From Bolinopsis microptera (lineage: Eukaryota > Ctenophora > Tentaculata > Lobata > Bolinopsidae), in contig NC_087079.1 in NCBI RefSeq assembly GCF_026151205.1, positions 9,104,635 through 9,168,634 of the forward strand: a stretch of 64,000 nucleotides of DNA. The letters are read 5' to 3'. Of this stretch, positions 30,980-43,961 are shown piece after piece; positions within the stretch are counted from its first letter, which is position 1, and each line of letters begins with the position of its first letter. The notes beneath the pieces were generated by a model that worked only from the letters and a program-made list of their open reading frames with translations, made no database searches and was not told the origin of the DNA. Made by a program: the position numbers and the translations under genes.

Positions 30980-33018
30980 TATTATATATTTTATATATCA
31001 AATTGTTTGTATTTCTATCGTTTTTTTTGTTGACATTCTTGTTAACAACTTGATCAATTTGTTCCCCAGCGTGGTCATTGGTAAATGAAGTTTTAGTCCA
31101 CTATAGATATTTGTATCCAGCTTTAAGTCTCTTATGATTAACGAGCGTATAATAAATTGATTGTTTTTATGTACAAAATTTGCGGCGTTGATATAAGAGA
31201 AAACGCATATTCGAAAGTTCTTATTCATGACAACATATTCCGAGGTCTGCTAAATGCTACACGTCGCAAGATTTAGTATTAAATTTAGATCTTTCAATCT
31301 TTGGACAGTATCTTCTCATATTAGCATATTTTGTTCTTCATAGTCTATAACTGTGATGAAAATTGAACAGGCTATGATAACTTCTGGATCAGAGCAAAAC
31401 ACATATTGCACCAATTTCAGACATTACCAAATTTACATTCGATTACTTGTTTTTTTAAAAACAGTAACTTAAGACGACTAAACGTTAAATGTTTACATTT
31501 ATTAGATCACTAAACTTTTCTGTCCATAATTATCTGGGTTCATTTCATTTCGATGTTTCAGTTCTGAATATTTTGTGGTTTGCTATCACCTAATCCTTTA
31601 ATCTTATAAGTCAAGCGGTTGTACGATTGCTTACTAATGAAATTGCGGTATTTTAACTTTCCGCCCGATAACATTTAATCATTACCGATTACTACGGAAA
31701 CCAATACATCAATTAAGCCCAGAAATTGTAATGTAAATTGCCTCCGTTGGTAGATACAGGATCAGTGTCGTGATGACGTCATCATTTTACCTGGATAATG
31801 GTGTGGGGAGTGGTGGGCCCCCCTGGCCCCAGCTCTCAAACGAACACCCGCTAGTCTCCAGAAGTACCAGGTTACACCCTGCTCAATATCTGCTGCTGTT
31901 ATGCTGCTTTTAGCTGCTCTCAACTCCGCTAATCTTCACCTTCCGCTGCTCTTTTTAAGCCAAATTCAATTTTACTATATTCGGTCACGTACTTTGAGCT
32001 CTATAAGTGTCGCCAAATTGATTTAGCTTCGTATCAGGTCATGCCTTAGAGACCAGATCAGTGGCTCCCAAGAAAAACAAAATAGCCTCGAAGAAAATTC
32101 ATTTGAAATTGTAGTTTTACTGATCACCGGAGGCGGAATACGTGACTGATACCCGCACTAAAGGTCTAAAGCTATCCAAGTCATTTTAAGTCAATTAATT
32201 TCTGCATTTACATTATATGCAGCACTGACGCCCAACTCCCAAGTGAGATATTCCAATTGGTCCCACCCACTAAATAAGCCGGCCGGCCGGAGTGCACGCT
32301 TCGCGTGCACGAGAGAGGTATACAGCTTGTAGCAACCACACCCGCTAAATAAGCCCACACTACACATCGAATTACGGTATCAGTATTCAGTATGCATATT
32401 AAAAAACGAAGCAGGAAGGCGGTGGGCTTCCAGAAGGCAACCTTTGCTTACATAAACACAATGAATACATTTTTGATTAGTGAACATTCTAAGTTATCTG
32501 TTTGGTTATTTGTTTGGTGCCGTGTTCTCAGTGAACCTGTTCGTTATCCGTATTTTGTCTGTAGAATGCAGGATACAGACACAATCATATTTCAGTCATG
32601 TTTCTTAATGCCAATGCTAGTAGTAGTATATCACTGCGTAGTAGACGTTGGCCGAGCCTTCCGGTTATCTTCTGTCAGCTCTATTCATTATCTAATTACG
32701 GATTACAAGTATAGGGCGTAAAGTACGATGTCTAGTGTTTACTCAATTTGTGTACTAGATCTCAGGAACGAACTTATCCAAAAAACACTTGGATCACTTT
32801 GATCAGCAGAAATGGAGCTGCAAAATATGTTAGATGGGTAATTAAATAGGTTAGGGGCACATACACTTACAGTATACACCGATGTCCGATAAGAATGTAT
32901 AATTTTCCGGAATCTTAGGAAGCACTTTTCATTACTTCATTGTTAAGGTTGACGTTGTTACTATATTCTGTTATCTGTGCGAGTTTGAGTTTCCTCAGCT
33001 GATCTGAGAACTATCACA
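30980..33018. other. no gene recognised; one short GC hairpin
   Basis: Mostly AT-rich. A compact hairpin GTGCACGC-TTC-GCGTGCAC lies at 32292-32310, next to GGCCGGCCGG. A 109-codon ORF at 32392-32721 has no recognisable motif. The part just before 33019 may be the 5' region of the retroelement that follows. Confidence 0.35.
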
Positions 33019-34089
33019 ATGCTGGCAAGCATGACCGTGCCTTTTATATTCACAATACTATGCAATGATCAGAATATGTTGGCTCAAGCTAAGACTGAGT
33101 ACCTGAGACTCGTGCGCTTACACAACAAAAGCCGTCGTAATGAGCTCAGGAAGAAGAAGAATAAGGAGAGCAAAAAGGAACAGTCACAGTTTAAACAAAA
33201 CCCATTTCAATTTGGAAGGAAACTGCTGGACGGGGATAAGAAGAACAAACCCCCTAATTTCTCCAAGGAAGTGGCTGACAGATTCTTTAAGAATGAGTAC
33301 TGTGATAAGGAGAGAAGTGCTCTATATGTAAAGCTTAAAGGACTGCCCGATGCCCCAGTACCAAAGACTGCATTTGAGATGGAGAGATTGGACTGGGATG
33401 AGTTTCAAACGAAGCTGAAAAGCCGTAGAAATAAATCATCACCTGGTCCGAATGGAGTCCCATATCTGGTATATAAGAGATGTCCCAGAATGGCGAAAGC
33501 AGTATTCAAATTGCTGGATTCTCTATGGGAAAGCCAGAGAGTCCCGCTGCAATGGCGAGTAGGTGAAGCCAGCTGTTACCAAAAACCGAAGACGAAGATG
33601 AAAAGAGAGAGCCCTTTTGAGAAAGACCAAGATTGGCAGATTATCTGGGACGAAGATGACCTCCCAGCACAGTTCCCCCAGCACATCTACGGAACTGCAG
33701 AACGTCCCGATATTGTAGTCTGGTCTGATAAAGGAAAGGTGGTCATATTAGTAGAGTTGACAGTTGGTGACGAGAGTAACTTTAGTGACCAAGTAGAACG
33801 TAAACAAGCACGTTACAACAGAGAGCTTATTCCTGGGCTGCATGGCAGTGGGTGGAAAGCTCAGCTTTTTACGGTAGAGGTTGGGTGTAGAGGCTTCTGG
33901 CATCATACCTTACCAGCCCTACTAAACTACTTTGGTGTTACAAAGAGAGTAAAGAAAGCAGTGTTCCAAGAGGCGGCTTTGGTTGCTCTCAGATGTTCCT
34001 ATGCAATCTGGTTAGCAAGAGAAAACAAGAAGTGGAGTCCCTGCTATAACATCGCACAAAGACCCACTGTTCTACCATCAACTGAGTGA
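33019..34089 (+). pseudogene. internally deleted non-LTR retrotransposon: RT start joined to PD-(D/E)XK nuclease
   Basis: 356 codons open. Residues about 20-180 match the region before and at the start of a non-LTR reverse transcriptase (basic KKKNKESKKE, then SSPGPNGVPYLVYKRCP and VPLQWR). Residues about 225-300 match the C-terminal restriction-like endonuclease of such elements: RPDIVVWS (Asp231), VVILVELTV (Glu246), ERKQARY (Lys262) and EVGCRGF. The polymerase core, including the YxDD box, is missing; the join is near residues 183-195, and the reading frame survives across it. It cannot polymerise. In intact relatives the nuclease makes the first-strand nick at the target. The ATG given is simply the first in the frame. 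Confidence 0.75.
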
Positions 34090-34252
34090 GCTGAGTGTTG
34101 GGCCCTTAAAACATTGTTTAAAGCCACACCTGGAATCTCAAGTACCAGGATCAGTGATGGAAGCTAAGCAGATACATAGATGGAGTTGCTATCGAAAGAT
34201 ATAGAACTCAGGTATCCAACATCGTACCTTGATTATATTGTAGTATTTTCTC

Positions 34253-34315
34253 ACCCCCTTTACTATTTACCCCCTTTACTATTATACCCCCTTTACTATT
34301 ATACCCCTTTATTGT
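34253..34315 (+). repeat. CCCCTTTACTATTATA tandem repeat
   Basis: Four imperfect copies of a ~15-18-bp unit, just after the deleted retroelement; probably its 3' repeat tail. Confidence 0.75.
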
Positions 34316-36154
34316 TTTTCAGGCATTAAGACTTATCGAAAGTAGTTCAGCAGGTATATTTAAGTTCAAAACATTCTAATTCAATGTCAAAGATGACAGG
34401 AATAAGAAATAGTTATGTGGAGGTTTTTAAGAAATTTGCGCAAAATTCGCGCCAGCATGTTATACGAAATTCGGTAAAAAACCGAAAATTGCCATATTCA
34501 GGTGCCTTAAAAACCATGTTAAAATTGAGTTAGAGATGTGAAACTTTGCAGGGCGTCTCGACGTTGATCAAATCGACTACAAAAAAAGTTTCAAGTTTCA
34601 GGAGCATTGGGAAGTGGGTTTTCTAGAACCCCTGTTTTACGACAGATTGTTGTGATATATACATATATTCAGGGATAGACGCTTTGACAGTCAAATGTAG
34701 TCAATTGTATCCTAAATTTAAGTGTCCATAGATTCAAAAGTATAAAAGATACAGCCATTTCCGACCACAGGTCTTGAAAATAATTGTTTACACTTTAGTT
34801 TACATTGTATAAAAAAATTATTTGACGTCATGAACACCCCTTGATAACGTCATCAAGTTAACAGTTTTTAAAACTTGATTTTCGACAAAGTAATAACTTT
34901 TAAAATTGATTTAACACCATTTAAAAGTATTTTTTTTTCAACATCTGAGGAAATTTTTATCTTTGCATTCTGAAAATCTACCGGAAAGTTTTCTTATCTT
35001 ACTCCTTCATAAAGATATTTGCCTTTGAAGTTGTTTGAAAAATTATTTTATAAAAACGTAAATTTTGCGATTTAGTATTCTCTGGTGTTGGGCTATCTCT
35101 TGGGTTGTGGAGCTCAGTTCTGCTTCCTATAGGTATAAATTGTGCATTAGGCTAGTTTTAAAGTTGAAAATCAAAAAGTTGCACACGTGGGGACACGCCC
35201 AAATTGATTAAAAATTGCTAAAATCACTTAAAATTGGTGTTTTCGCGATTTTTATCAACTTTGGAGTCCCGTTGTGATCCAAGTTCTATTTGAAATCTTT
35301 TGAAACTTTGCACGCTTATCAAACTATATATATAATACCGCTATGCAAAAATTTACGGCGATTCAATATTGGATAAGCACGCAACGTCCGCTCAAAGTTT
35401 GCACGTCCGAACGGTGAGAATTTTGCTCATTCCTGATTTCGAACAAATTCTGCTTTACCACGACAGTTCAATGTCAATATATATGAATTTAATGGCATCT
35501 TTATTGCTGAGTACAGCTGCCTTCGGGTAGTTCTTCTTAATCTATTACAATTGTAAATTAATGGGAAAAGCGAGCGACCGATTTCATTCTCGGTATCATT
35601 TTGCATTTGAGAACGGTCAATCAAATTAATATCATTTCCTTTTGTTTGGGAAAGAGATACACTGGCAGCGGTCCACTCTACCCATGATTATGGGTTTTGG
35701 TCAAATACATTTATACATTACAAGCTTTAAACTGGACGTATGAGTAGTTGAGTAGTTGAGCAGTTGCTACACATAGTTTAGCCCATGCCCCATAACCAAC
35801 CGATCGCACCGTTTGTGCTTTTATACAATAGAATTTATAAATAGAATTTATAAAATCTATCCAGATTTTAAAAATTGTTACCGTTTTACTAAATTTATCA
35901 ATTGATTTATGTACGAAACGAAACGAAACGAAACACAATATTTACTACCCCGCTCGTATGTAACAAAGATATTGCATAAAATATACCTAAATAATTTACA
36001 CAATACGGTGCCCATGTCTGAGCGGCTCTCCACAAAAACTTTCTCTCCTCCTCAGAGCAGAAAGTTTTTAAAAAATTTATAAAGTGGGATCTCATAAAAA
36101 TTTAAGAACCAATGTACTTTATATGACAATAAAAGATAAACAATTGTGTCACAC
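34316..36154. other. no gene recognised
   Basis: AT-rich. The stretch 34380-35380 reads like an old, worn repeat but I could not match it to anything. On the minus strand, 36000-36060 could encode EERKFLWRAAQTWAP, but no well-formed exon could be built. Confidence 0.3.
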
Positions 36155-36248
36155 CTAAGGTTTATAAACTACCAAGACGTGCGCCGAGTTAGACTCGTCG
36201 ACGGTCTTATATAATTAGAACAAAAAATTTACGAGTATCACCCGTTAA
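36155..36248 (+). mobile_element. 93-bp GC-rich hairpin element, diverged copy
   Basis: 94 bp, starting CTAAGGTTTATAAACTACC and ending ATCACCCGTTAA. It keeps CGAGTTAGACTCGTCGACGG, the central hairpin. Direct repeats GTCACAC flank it exactly (36148-36154 and 36249-36255), with the eighth base differing. This independent, older copy supports the boundaries seen at 10098 and 54467. Confidence 0.8.
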
Positions 36249-36288
36249 GTCACACACAAGAAAAAACTTCATGATTATGCATCGTTCA

Positions 36289-37160
36289 CTATGATATCAT
36301 GTCCTCGCAACAAATAATACCACTTCTGATATAATATCGTCTCTTCAAATCCTTCTTTGCCTTTTCTTTCATCTCCAAAACGAGCAGATGATGTCTGGCT
36401 TGCTCCTCAGGTGACCGATCTGGTGAAATGAACACAGTTTTGTGGTGCTCACTCAGTTTCAGGTTTTTCGATTTTGATAAAATCTGATGTACAGTATTCG
36501 AATTTGATAACAAAATTTTGACAGGTCTGGTCTTGTCAGCTGATTTCCTTCCAATCCTTACAGCTTCGAAGTGTGGTTTCACTTCAATCTGTTCAAACAG
36601 TTCGTCTACTTTGTCTGATAGTTTTTCTTTACTGTCTCCTTTAAACCAAAAATGAGAACATTCCTGCTGCGATCCTCTTCTGACACAGCCTTCTGCACAA
36701 CTTTTTTCAGGCTCTCCTCCGTTATTGTAGTGTTCGGCGAGGCTTTTAACACAGCTTGACTGTATAACTTGATCTCAGCTTGAACAATGTCCTGAACAGC
36801 AGATTTTACGGTGGTCTGAACAGATTCCAACTGATTGGCTTTGGCTTCAAGAAGTTCCCTCTGCAGTTTGATAACCGACTCTTGTGATCGGATGAGACAA
36901 CTCTTCAATTCCTCAACATCTTTCATTGCAGTCAGAGTTTCTCCGACGACAGAATTCAACTGCTTGTACATATTATACATCAAATTTGATAAAACCTTCT
37001 TGACTGGCTTTTCAAACTTTTCAACTGAAAACCTTATTTTATTTTCACAGTTCGTGGCTTCTGCAACATTCGAAATTAAAGCGTCGAAATCCTCATTCGC
37101 TTCGTTGAAAAATGTAGAGTGTCCTGATAAACGCTGCAGTAAATCTGTGTCCTCCATCAT
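36289..37160 (-). pseudogene. LINE ORF1-like protein, frameshifted
   Basis: Two open segments: 36606-37160 (184 codons) and 36289-36582 (97 codons). The first is predicted coiled coil (residues about 60-130, KLQRELLEAKANQLESVQ) leading to the start of an RRM-like fold (RSRNVLIFGLKE). The second continues with KPHFEAVRIGRKS and ends in VFISPDRSPEEQARHHLLV, the C-terminal domain of L1/CR1-type ORF1 RNA-binding proteins. A one-base change near 36630-36640 separates the frames; the shifted frame between them stays open (EKLSDKVDELFEQIE), so the break is recent. ORF2 is absent. It acted as the LINE RNA chaperone. Confidence 0.75.
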
Positions 37161-37275
37161 GTACTTAACTTGTATTACAAGGCTACACGGTGGTCGCAGT
37201 GTAATTAAACGATTTTACTGATGAGAGAGCAACTGTTATCAACACACAAGCTTAAAGGTTTAATCAAAACCTAAT

Positions 37276-37302
37276 ATATAATATATATATATATATATCT
37301 AA
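37276..37302. repeat. (TA)n microsatellite
   Basis: A run of AT dinucleotides in the leader region of the ORF1 pseudogene. Confidence 0.8.
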
Positions 37303-37494
37303 CCTTACATGTAGTTGGATATTGACCATGGCTGAAATTGTCAGTAAATATCATCAAACATATATATAATATATACTGTTTGAATGACCCTTTGTATAGC
37401 TCTTATACTCTTTGATACAGCACATAATTAATAACATAGTGTAAAATAGGTTGGGCACCAGAACAGTCCTCCCGGGGCGTACCGATGGTAAACT

Positions 37495-37675
37495 CTGCCT
37501 GCTCACAAAGGTACGGTAACGAAGTGGCGTACACGGGTAATTAAACTGTACAAGGGTACGATAGAGAAGTGTCGTACACGGTACTTAAGAAATACACGGG
37601 CACGATCTTGAAGTATCGTACGCGGTACTTAAAGAAATATACGGGTATGATATCGAAGTCTCGTACACGAATACC
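37495..37675 (+). repeat. imperfect ~57-bp repeat, three copies
   Basis: Repeated pattern of GGGTACGAT, GAAGT(G/A)TCGTACACGG and TACTTAA(A)GAAATA with substitutions between copies. Confidence 0.65.
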
Positions 37676-37680
37676 TGCAA

Positions 37681-40267
37681 ATCTCTAGCTCTCAAGCTCT
37701 GCAATTTCACTTTAACTCTTACAGGCTACTGAGTGCCGTATAACTTTAAAAGATCGAATGACTTGATCCTAAGTTAGGTGAGAACAAAGGAAACAGGGTA
37801 TTCGAATAATAAGTCTCGAAAGGTAATGAATTACTATATTATCAATAAACCAAGACTAGCGACTCGTCGGCCACGTTACACTGTTCTCGGAAGCGGTAAC
37901 TTTTACAACCTTACCGTTAAACAATCCTCCCAGAACTGCCGCTAACGGGGCAAGCAAAACCTACCAGCACTGGGTCACGTGACATCACATGGCGAACCAC
38001 GTGACACCGCGCGGCCCAGTCTGTCCAATAACCTGACTTAACTAGCTAACCTGACTAACACGTGCCTTCCTCCGCAAAACCATCCATAATCTATTCCACT
38101 AATCTAATCTAATCTTATACTAATCCTAACGGTTATTTAACACTAATACTAGAATATTCTAAAAGATCTAAAAAGCCTACACCCTGCTGCAACCAGCTAC
38201 CATATTACACTAAACAATAGAGTAACTGTGTGGTAAATTTAATATCTTACATCCACCAGAGCCCTTATATTATTTAAACCGCACATTGTAAGTATTTTAA
38301 TTTGATTAATATCAAGTTATGGAAGTATATCCGGGTATGTAAAGGTCTTCAGGTTTTGATAACGAGGACCTTTATAGGTGATTAATATCGACAAGTTAAC
38401 CATCCGTTGATCATGTTGTTAGCATAATATGTGCTTCTTATAACAATAAGAAATAAAATAAATATGACAGAAGAATTTGTCGTTTACTTCCTGAAGAGGG
38501 ACACAATGTAGTCGCTACACTGAAGCTGTGTGGTGCCCAAAATATTTTTAGTATTTTGTATAATGTATCAATCGTTAAGAACTTAACCCTGAATTTTGAA
38601 ACCTAAACCCTATATATACTACAAAGTTGTTTGAGAAAACGAACTACCTCAGTATCTATTGTTTGTTGGTGAATATCTCAACGTGTAATCATCTCAGATT
38701 TCTTGTTTATTGTACAAACAGCCGTCAACTATATTGTAATACTATTAGTATTACCATTTTCGTTATTTTCGTTATTTTCATTATTTTCTGTTATTTTTCG
38801 TTATTTTCTTAAATAATGAGAAGAACCGAGAACGTACCACAAAGTTTTCAATTTTTTAAATCAGAGATAAGAATTGTTTGCTGTTTTTGGCGAATTATTC
38901 AGCTTAATTGCTATGTTTTGTCTCTTCACATTTGTCGCACATAATTTTAGGCAGGTGCGGAATCGCACTATTTGCAAAATATTACCGCACCTGGCACGTG
39001 CATTTATTGACTATTGAGTTAATATAAGTAACAGTCGAAAAAGCAACACTCAGTACATTCTAAGAATTCGATGAGGCTTATAACACGCTTGGACCACATA
39101 TCCATGTGTTTTGTTTGCTTTTATAAAGTTCAAGTTGATCATACTTTGTTGATCAAGTACTTTGTTCTACGTGATCTACAAACATTTTGGACCCTTGTAC
39201 ATTAGTAGAAGAAGTGCTATTTTGAGAGAAGCCTCCTCAATCCTCATTCATAAGTGTGATTTTGATGCCTTGTTTTGCACCTGAGGCTGAATCAGAATGG
39301 TTGCCGCTCAATAGTGACAATTATGTATATTCGAAGGGTAATAACACGTAAGTTGGAAGTCTGCATGAACCCCTTTACTCCTTTATAAATAAACAGCTGT
39401 TAGTCTTGTTGGGCTGTGTAAACAAACTTATAAACTTTAACTGACCCTGCAGTGTAGCATGATTTCCCTAGCTTTAAGCTGATGATAGCTGTTATAGTTA
39501 TATATATGTAAAATTGTATTAGTTACATATTGAGAGGCAGTAAAACTGTCAGACTGATGAATGCGTGAGGGACTTGCCGCCGCCCCATCGACTCTGTTAC
39601 ATCGCTTCCTGTCGATATAACAATGTTATTATATCAATCAGTTACTTAAAGTTAATTAATGCGCGTGTTACTGTTATTTACTGATGATGATTTTAATAGG
39701 ATCACTGACGTTGTCTGTTTTATTTTCATTCCCCGTCAATTGGGAATGAACGTATTTTGTAATTTGTATCGCCAAAACTTTCTATAAGTTCAACTATTTA
39801 ACATATCTTTGGTCATGTGCTACGATCCGTTGAATTAATGAATAAATGTACCCCTGCATTTTCGTCTCTGAAATCAGCCTTACAAAAATCAACAAAAGGA
39901 GCTTACATTACATGAAAAACAGCTCTTTTTTGAAGAAAAGGAACAAGTGCACTGCTCGGGAGACTTATTGGTTTAACAAACGAGATTCGTTTTAATCATA
40001 CTTTTAACTTTTTAGCCTTCCTTCTGATGCTGTTTTTCGGCTGTTCTACTTTTTTGGGACTTGAACTGAATAAACTCGATCTATAAGATGGTAACACGAC
40101 TCCTGTCCGACAGCGACATTTGTCCGACAGCGACATCTGTCCGACTCAGGGTACCAGAAAAAAACGACATCTGTCCGAAATTGTGATCTGATTTCAATAC
40201 GTAACATTTCCAATTAGAGACATGATCCGAACTGTTACTTGCTAATTTGTATACGTCGCCCAATCCT
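37681..40267. other. no gene recognised; ATTTTCGTT microsatellite
   Basis: AT-rich sequence. A TTATTTTCG pentad-like tract lies at 38752-38812. 40090-40180 has a short GACATCTGTCCGA repeat. No exons or recognisable transposons otherwise. Confidence 0.4.
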
Positions 40268-40673
40268 AAGATGAGAAGTATGTATGATACCGGGCGAAAA
40301 GTACGTACTTGTACTTTATTTTGAAAAGTACGTATGATACCTCAGTGTACGATTCAAAAAATGTTCAAACTTATTTTCACAGGCGCGATGTAACGTTTTT
40401 TAGATCCGACGTTTTATTTATTGGAAACTCCCGACTTCCACGATTGAAATTTCATTGTCATGATGGTTTTGAAAGCCATATTCATGGAGATAATAGAAAC
40501 ACTCAATCGCAGATAACAAAGAAAGTTTAATAAGCTTCATCATTTCATCAAAACAAAAAACAATGAACACGTGCACTACATTATTGTATCTGCGTACTTT
40601 TCCGCAGTATTTTAAAAGTACGTACTTGTACGATACTTTGAAAAGTACGTATGATACATACTTCTCATCTTAG
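40268..40673. mobile_element. MITE, 406 bp, 10-bp target duplication
   Basis: The ends are inverted: AAGATGAGAAGTATGTAT at the left and ATACATACTTCTCATCTT at the right. GCCCAATCCT is duplicated exactly (40258-40267 and 40674-40683). Subterminal AAAAGTACGTACTTGTAC blocks are inverted too. A 9-10-bp duplication suggests the Mutator superfamily. It sits just at the 3' edge of the mariner relic. Confidence 0.85.
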
Positions 40674-40683
40674 GCCCAATCCT

Positions 40684-41480
40684 ATAAGATAACCCCTAAA
40701 AAGAAATTAGCAGGATTCAGGTCAGGGCTGTAAGGAGGCCAGCTGAGGTCTGCTTTCCCTGACATCAGTATTTTTCCAAAATGCTCCCTCAGCCAACCCA
40801 CACTTTTTTGAGAGTAGTGAGGAGGGGTCTGTCTTATTTGGAAAATACAGGAATTATGGTTTTTTTCTTTTGAGGACTCGGATAACTTTCCCACACAACA
40901 TAGCGATATCATTTGACGTCCTTTTCGTGCCTGCCTCCTCATATTCTTCATTCTTGAAAAAGCGGGATCCGAAGACACCATGGTTCCACCTTTTCCCTGG
41001 TCTTTGGACCTTCCACAGTCTCAAATTTCGTCACCTGTCGTTGAATAGTCTTGGGATGAATTTTCCTGCCTGATTTTCCGTATTTCTTCGAAAGTGCACT
41101 CCTAACAGCCGTCCAACTGCTTCCGTTGACACAGAGAAGCTTGACGATGTCTACTCTCTTCACGTTTGGTAGGGCAAATTTTGAAATTTTCTTTGAAAAA
41201 TTTCAAAAGATTGCAAAATTATGAAAAAATGGGTTTTGACACAACTTTGCAACTTTGCAAGAAATAACTAAAATGTAAGACCTAACAAGCATTCCCAAAC
41301 GAAATTAGACATATACAGAATAGTATTACAGGTTATATATTATGAACATCATCATTGCAACAAGCATTCCCAAACCGATTTCATTTAATTTGCTCCTTCA
41401 TAAAATTTTTTTTTTTTTCCTTCATAAAATAGAAAAATTATAATTTCAAATTTGGACACGAGTCTTGAAACACCCTGTAG
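40684..41480 (-). pseudogene. mariner/Tc1-like transposase relic
   Basis: On the minus strand, 40948-41163 encodes the N-terminal helix-turn-helix region (VDIVKLLCVNGSSWTAVRSA, SGRKIHPKTIQRQVTKFE). 40682-40981 carries, in another frame, the hallmark DLSWPPYSPDLNP of mariner transposases. The right terminal repeat, reading CAGGGTGTTTCAAGACTC inward, is at about 41450-41480. The middle is shortened and frameshifted and the left terminus is not found; the 406-bp MITE adjoins that side. Inactive. Confidence 0.8.
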
Positions 41481-43655
41481 ACTGAGTCAGTTATACGCTA
41501 TTTAACAGATTATGTTAAATATTAGAGGCAATGAAAATGCAAACTTGTTTAATTTTTCATGACAATTTTTATAAGGATTGATAGCTTTTAAAATCTCATG
41601 AAAAAAGGCTTCTCATCCATGAGTATACCATAAATTTTCTAAAGTTAAATACAAATTTATCATCTCTTGATTCTCAGTAAGTTTTCATCAGCTCACCTGA
41701 GTAATTGTCATCACGAGTGTCTTTTTCGGTATTTTCTGCAGTTGTATAAACATTTCTCGCATATCTTACAACTTAGCAGCTATTAGGTTAATGAGAAATT
41801 TCCTAGTTCTACATGGTATCTTATAAGTTGATTGAAATATGACATATTATGGGGGCGACTGTCTGTTGATATAAATACTTCGTGTCAAAGTTGATTTTAT
41901 TTGGTCATAACAAGTTTTTAGACGTGGCTCTTATTTTTTCTTGTATTTTATTCAAACGTGACAATTTGTTGATTGAGAAAAGTTTGTACGCAACGAAATG
42001 AAACCCCTAACTGTTAATCATATGCTAGAATCCTAACCCTAACAAGAAATAAAGAACACCGCAATTAAGCTGAACTATTCTCAACGTTTACTTTTAGGTT
42101 AATTCCTTTGCCTCACACAATTGTTATGTTTAACACGAAAATTAACTTTCTTACGTAATGTCTTACGCCGCGGCAATTCAAGATGTATAACGCTAGAATT
42201 GTCCTAATAGAAGATTTCACGATAAGATAGTCAGCAACTGCAAGGCTAGGGCTAGTGGAGCTGGTGGTGAGCATAGTTGAAGTAGATTCCAATACATTGT
42301 GTACTATATAAGCGAGTCTAACATGCCTAAAAGTGACTCAATTTTAATCTGTTGAGAAATTGCGATCCAGCTTGACAAGTTATTCATTTGCCAAGATTCA
42401 CCCTCATTTATTTGTTAATTAAATATCGATAATATTGAAAGTCACTGCATTATCAACTTGCCATCTGATAATAATATTAAACATACTGGGAATATTTTTA
42501 TTGAGAAAAAGTGTTCTTTTTATGTTTTTCTTGACTTTTAAAAGTAATCCTGCTTTTCGAATTTTTTAATATTGCGCCATGAAAAACGTTTGACCCTAAC
42601 CATAGTGATGTGTTATGTTTATGTTAAGACGTATGTATAAGACGATCATATCTCATTGCACAGCGATACCAAGTTGAAGTACACAAATCTGATAAAACGA
42701 ATAACGGCCGATGGTGCAATAAAAGTACAGTGTTATGTCAATAGTGCGCACAAATATATTGCCTCTGGAGTTGGTTCTAACTGCCTTGAGGCCTTTTAGA
42801 AACATTTGTGATTTAGCACATTTCGGTATGTTATTTATAGACTTTTATATTATTAAAAACACAATTATCACTTCTCTCCTGCATTTAACACATGTCACGA
42901 TGTCATGAGCTCAGCAGAGGTTTTAAACCAGGAATCTGGAATATCTTAAAATTTGACAGGTATACTCGTTGATAATGATACACTTTGTATCTTGTGACTC
43001 ATTTCTTGGTTAAATTTTGGGTCACGAAGTTTCACTGTGGAATTCCTGAGCGGCAAGTTTGAGTGTAACTTGCTCTTTGATTTCAATATTTACCATTGAA
43101 TACACGTATGTTCACCATACAGTATACACTTATGCTGGAATTTGATGTTGCATAAGTCTTTATTAATTAATCGATTAATTAATTTCATCGCGTACCATCT
43201 TATTCCTTTTACCATTTACGGTGTTAGACTTCTAAAGTTGTAAAATAAATGTGTATTACGTTTTAACTAATCGGTATAGATTTTACGTCGAGTTTATGAT
43301 CATTTAATTCTCCAAAACAAAGTGAAATGTCAATCCAAAGTTGCTCGTTATTCTTTATGCTTTTAAAAGAAAAAGCTTTTAAGATGACCTAAAGAATACA
43401 AATACATTTCCTATTCAATTATACCAAAGTTGGGAAACAGTTTTTAGCTACAATGTACGATCCTTCATTGTAACGTTGCTTGTGGTTTTAGTGACTTTCA
43501 ATGGCTAAGTATATACTGCATTAGATGGGAACTAGAAATAGCGTTTTATTTGTGGCATCCATTAGTGGTTTTACAGGTATAAACATCGCAAGTATTGCTT
43601 TAGTAGCTTTACTGTAAACTTGTTTCATGGATAAAGGCTTGTTGGTTTATTGTAG
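41481..43655. other. no gene recognised
   Basis: AT-rich intergenic sequence with no exon, repeat array or element that I can support. Confidence 0.4.
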
Positions 43656-43721
43656 AACTAACCAGAAATTATGGATGTCGATAGAAGAACAACGCATGTT
43701 CCTTATGTCTAAGAGATCAAG
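43656..43721 (+). CDS. candidate internal exon, unidentified
   Basis: TTATTGTAG acceptor and GTAGGT donor bound 66 bases open in one frame: TNQKLWMSIEEQRMFLMSK plus RS and a split codon. The composition looks coding, but no partner exon with matching phase was confirmed, so the gene it belongs to is unknown. Confidence 0.3.
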
Positions 43722-43961
43722 GTAGGTGGAAAAATCAAGAGTTTTTAAAGGTTATGTCAAGAAATATTATGGACGTCTATGTTCGTTATTTATAAAACCC
43801 GCCTGTTCGTTATTTAGTACATTGTTTGTTTGATTGAGCTGTCAGTTTTAGTATCTGGATATCAGTAGTTATTAGTAGGACTAGTTGTATTATATACAAA
43901 TTACAACAACATTGCTTTGTACATTAATCAAAGTAAAAACTGACTTTGCTCCTCTGTTGGC

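Noticed and set aside
32392-32721. 109-codon plus-strand ORF
   Set aside because: No recognisable domain and no codon pattern; probably chance or the leader of the retroelement downstream.
42015-42035. Telomere-like AACCCTAAC
   Set aside because: A single short occurrence, not an array.
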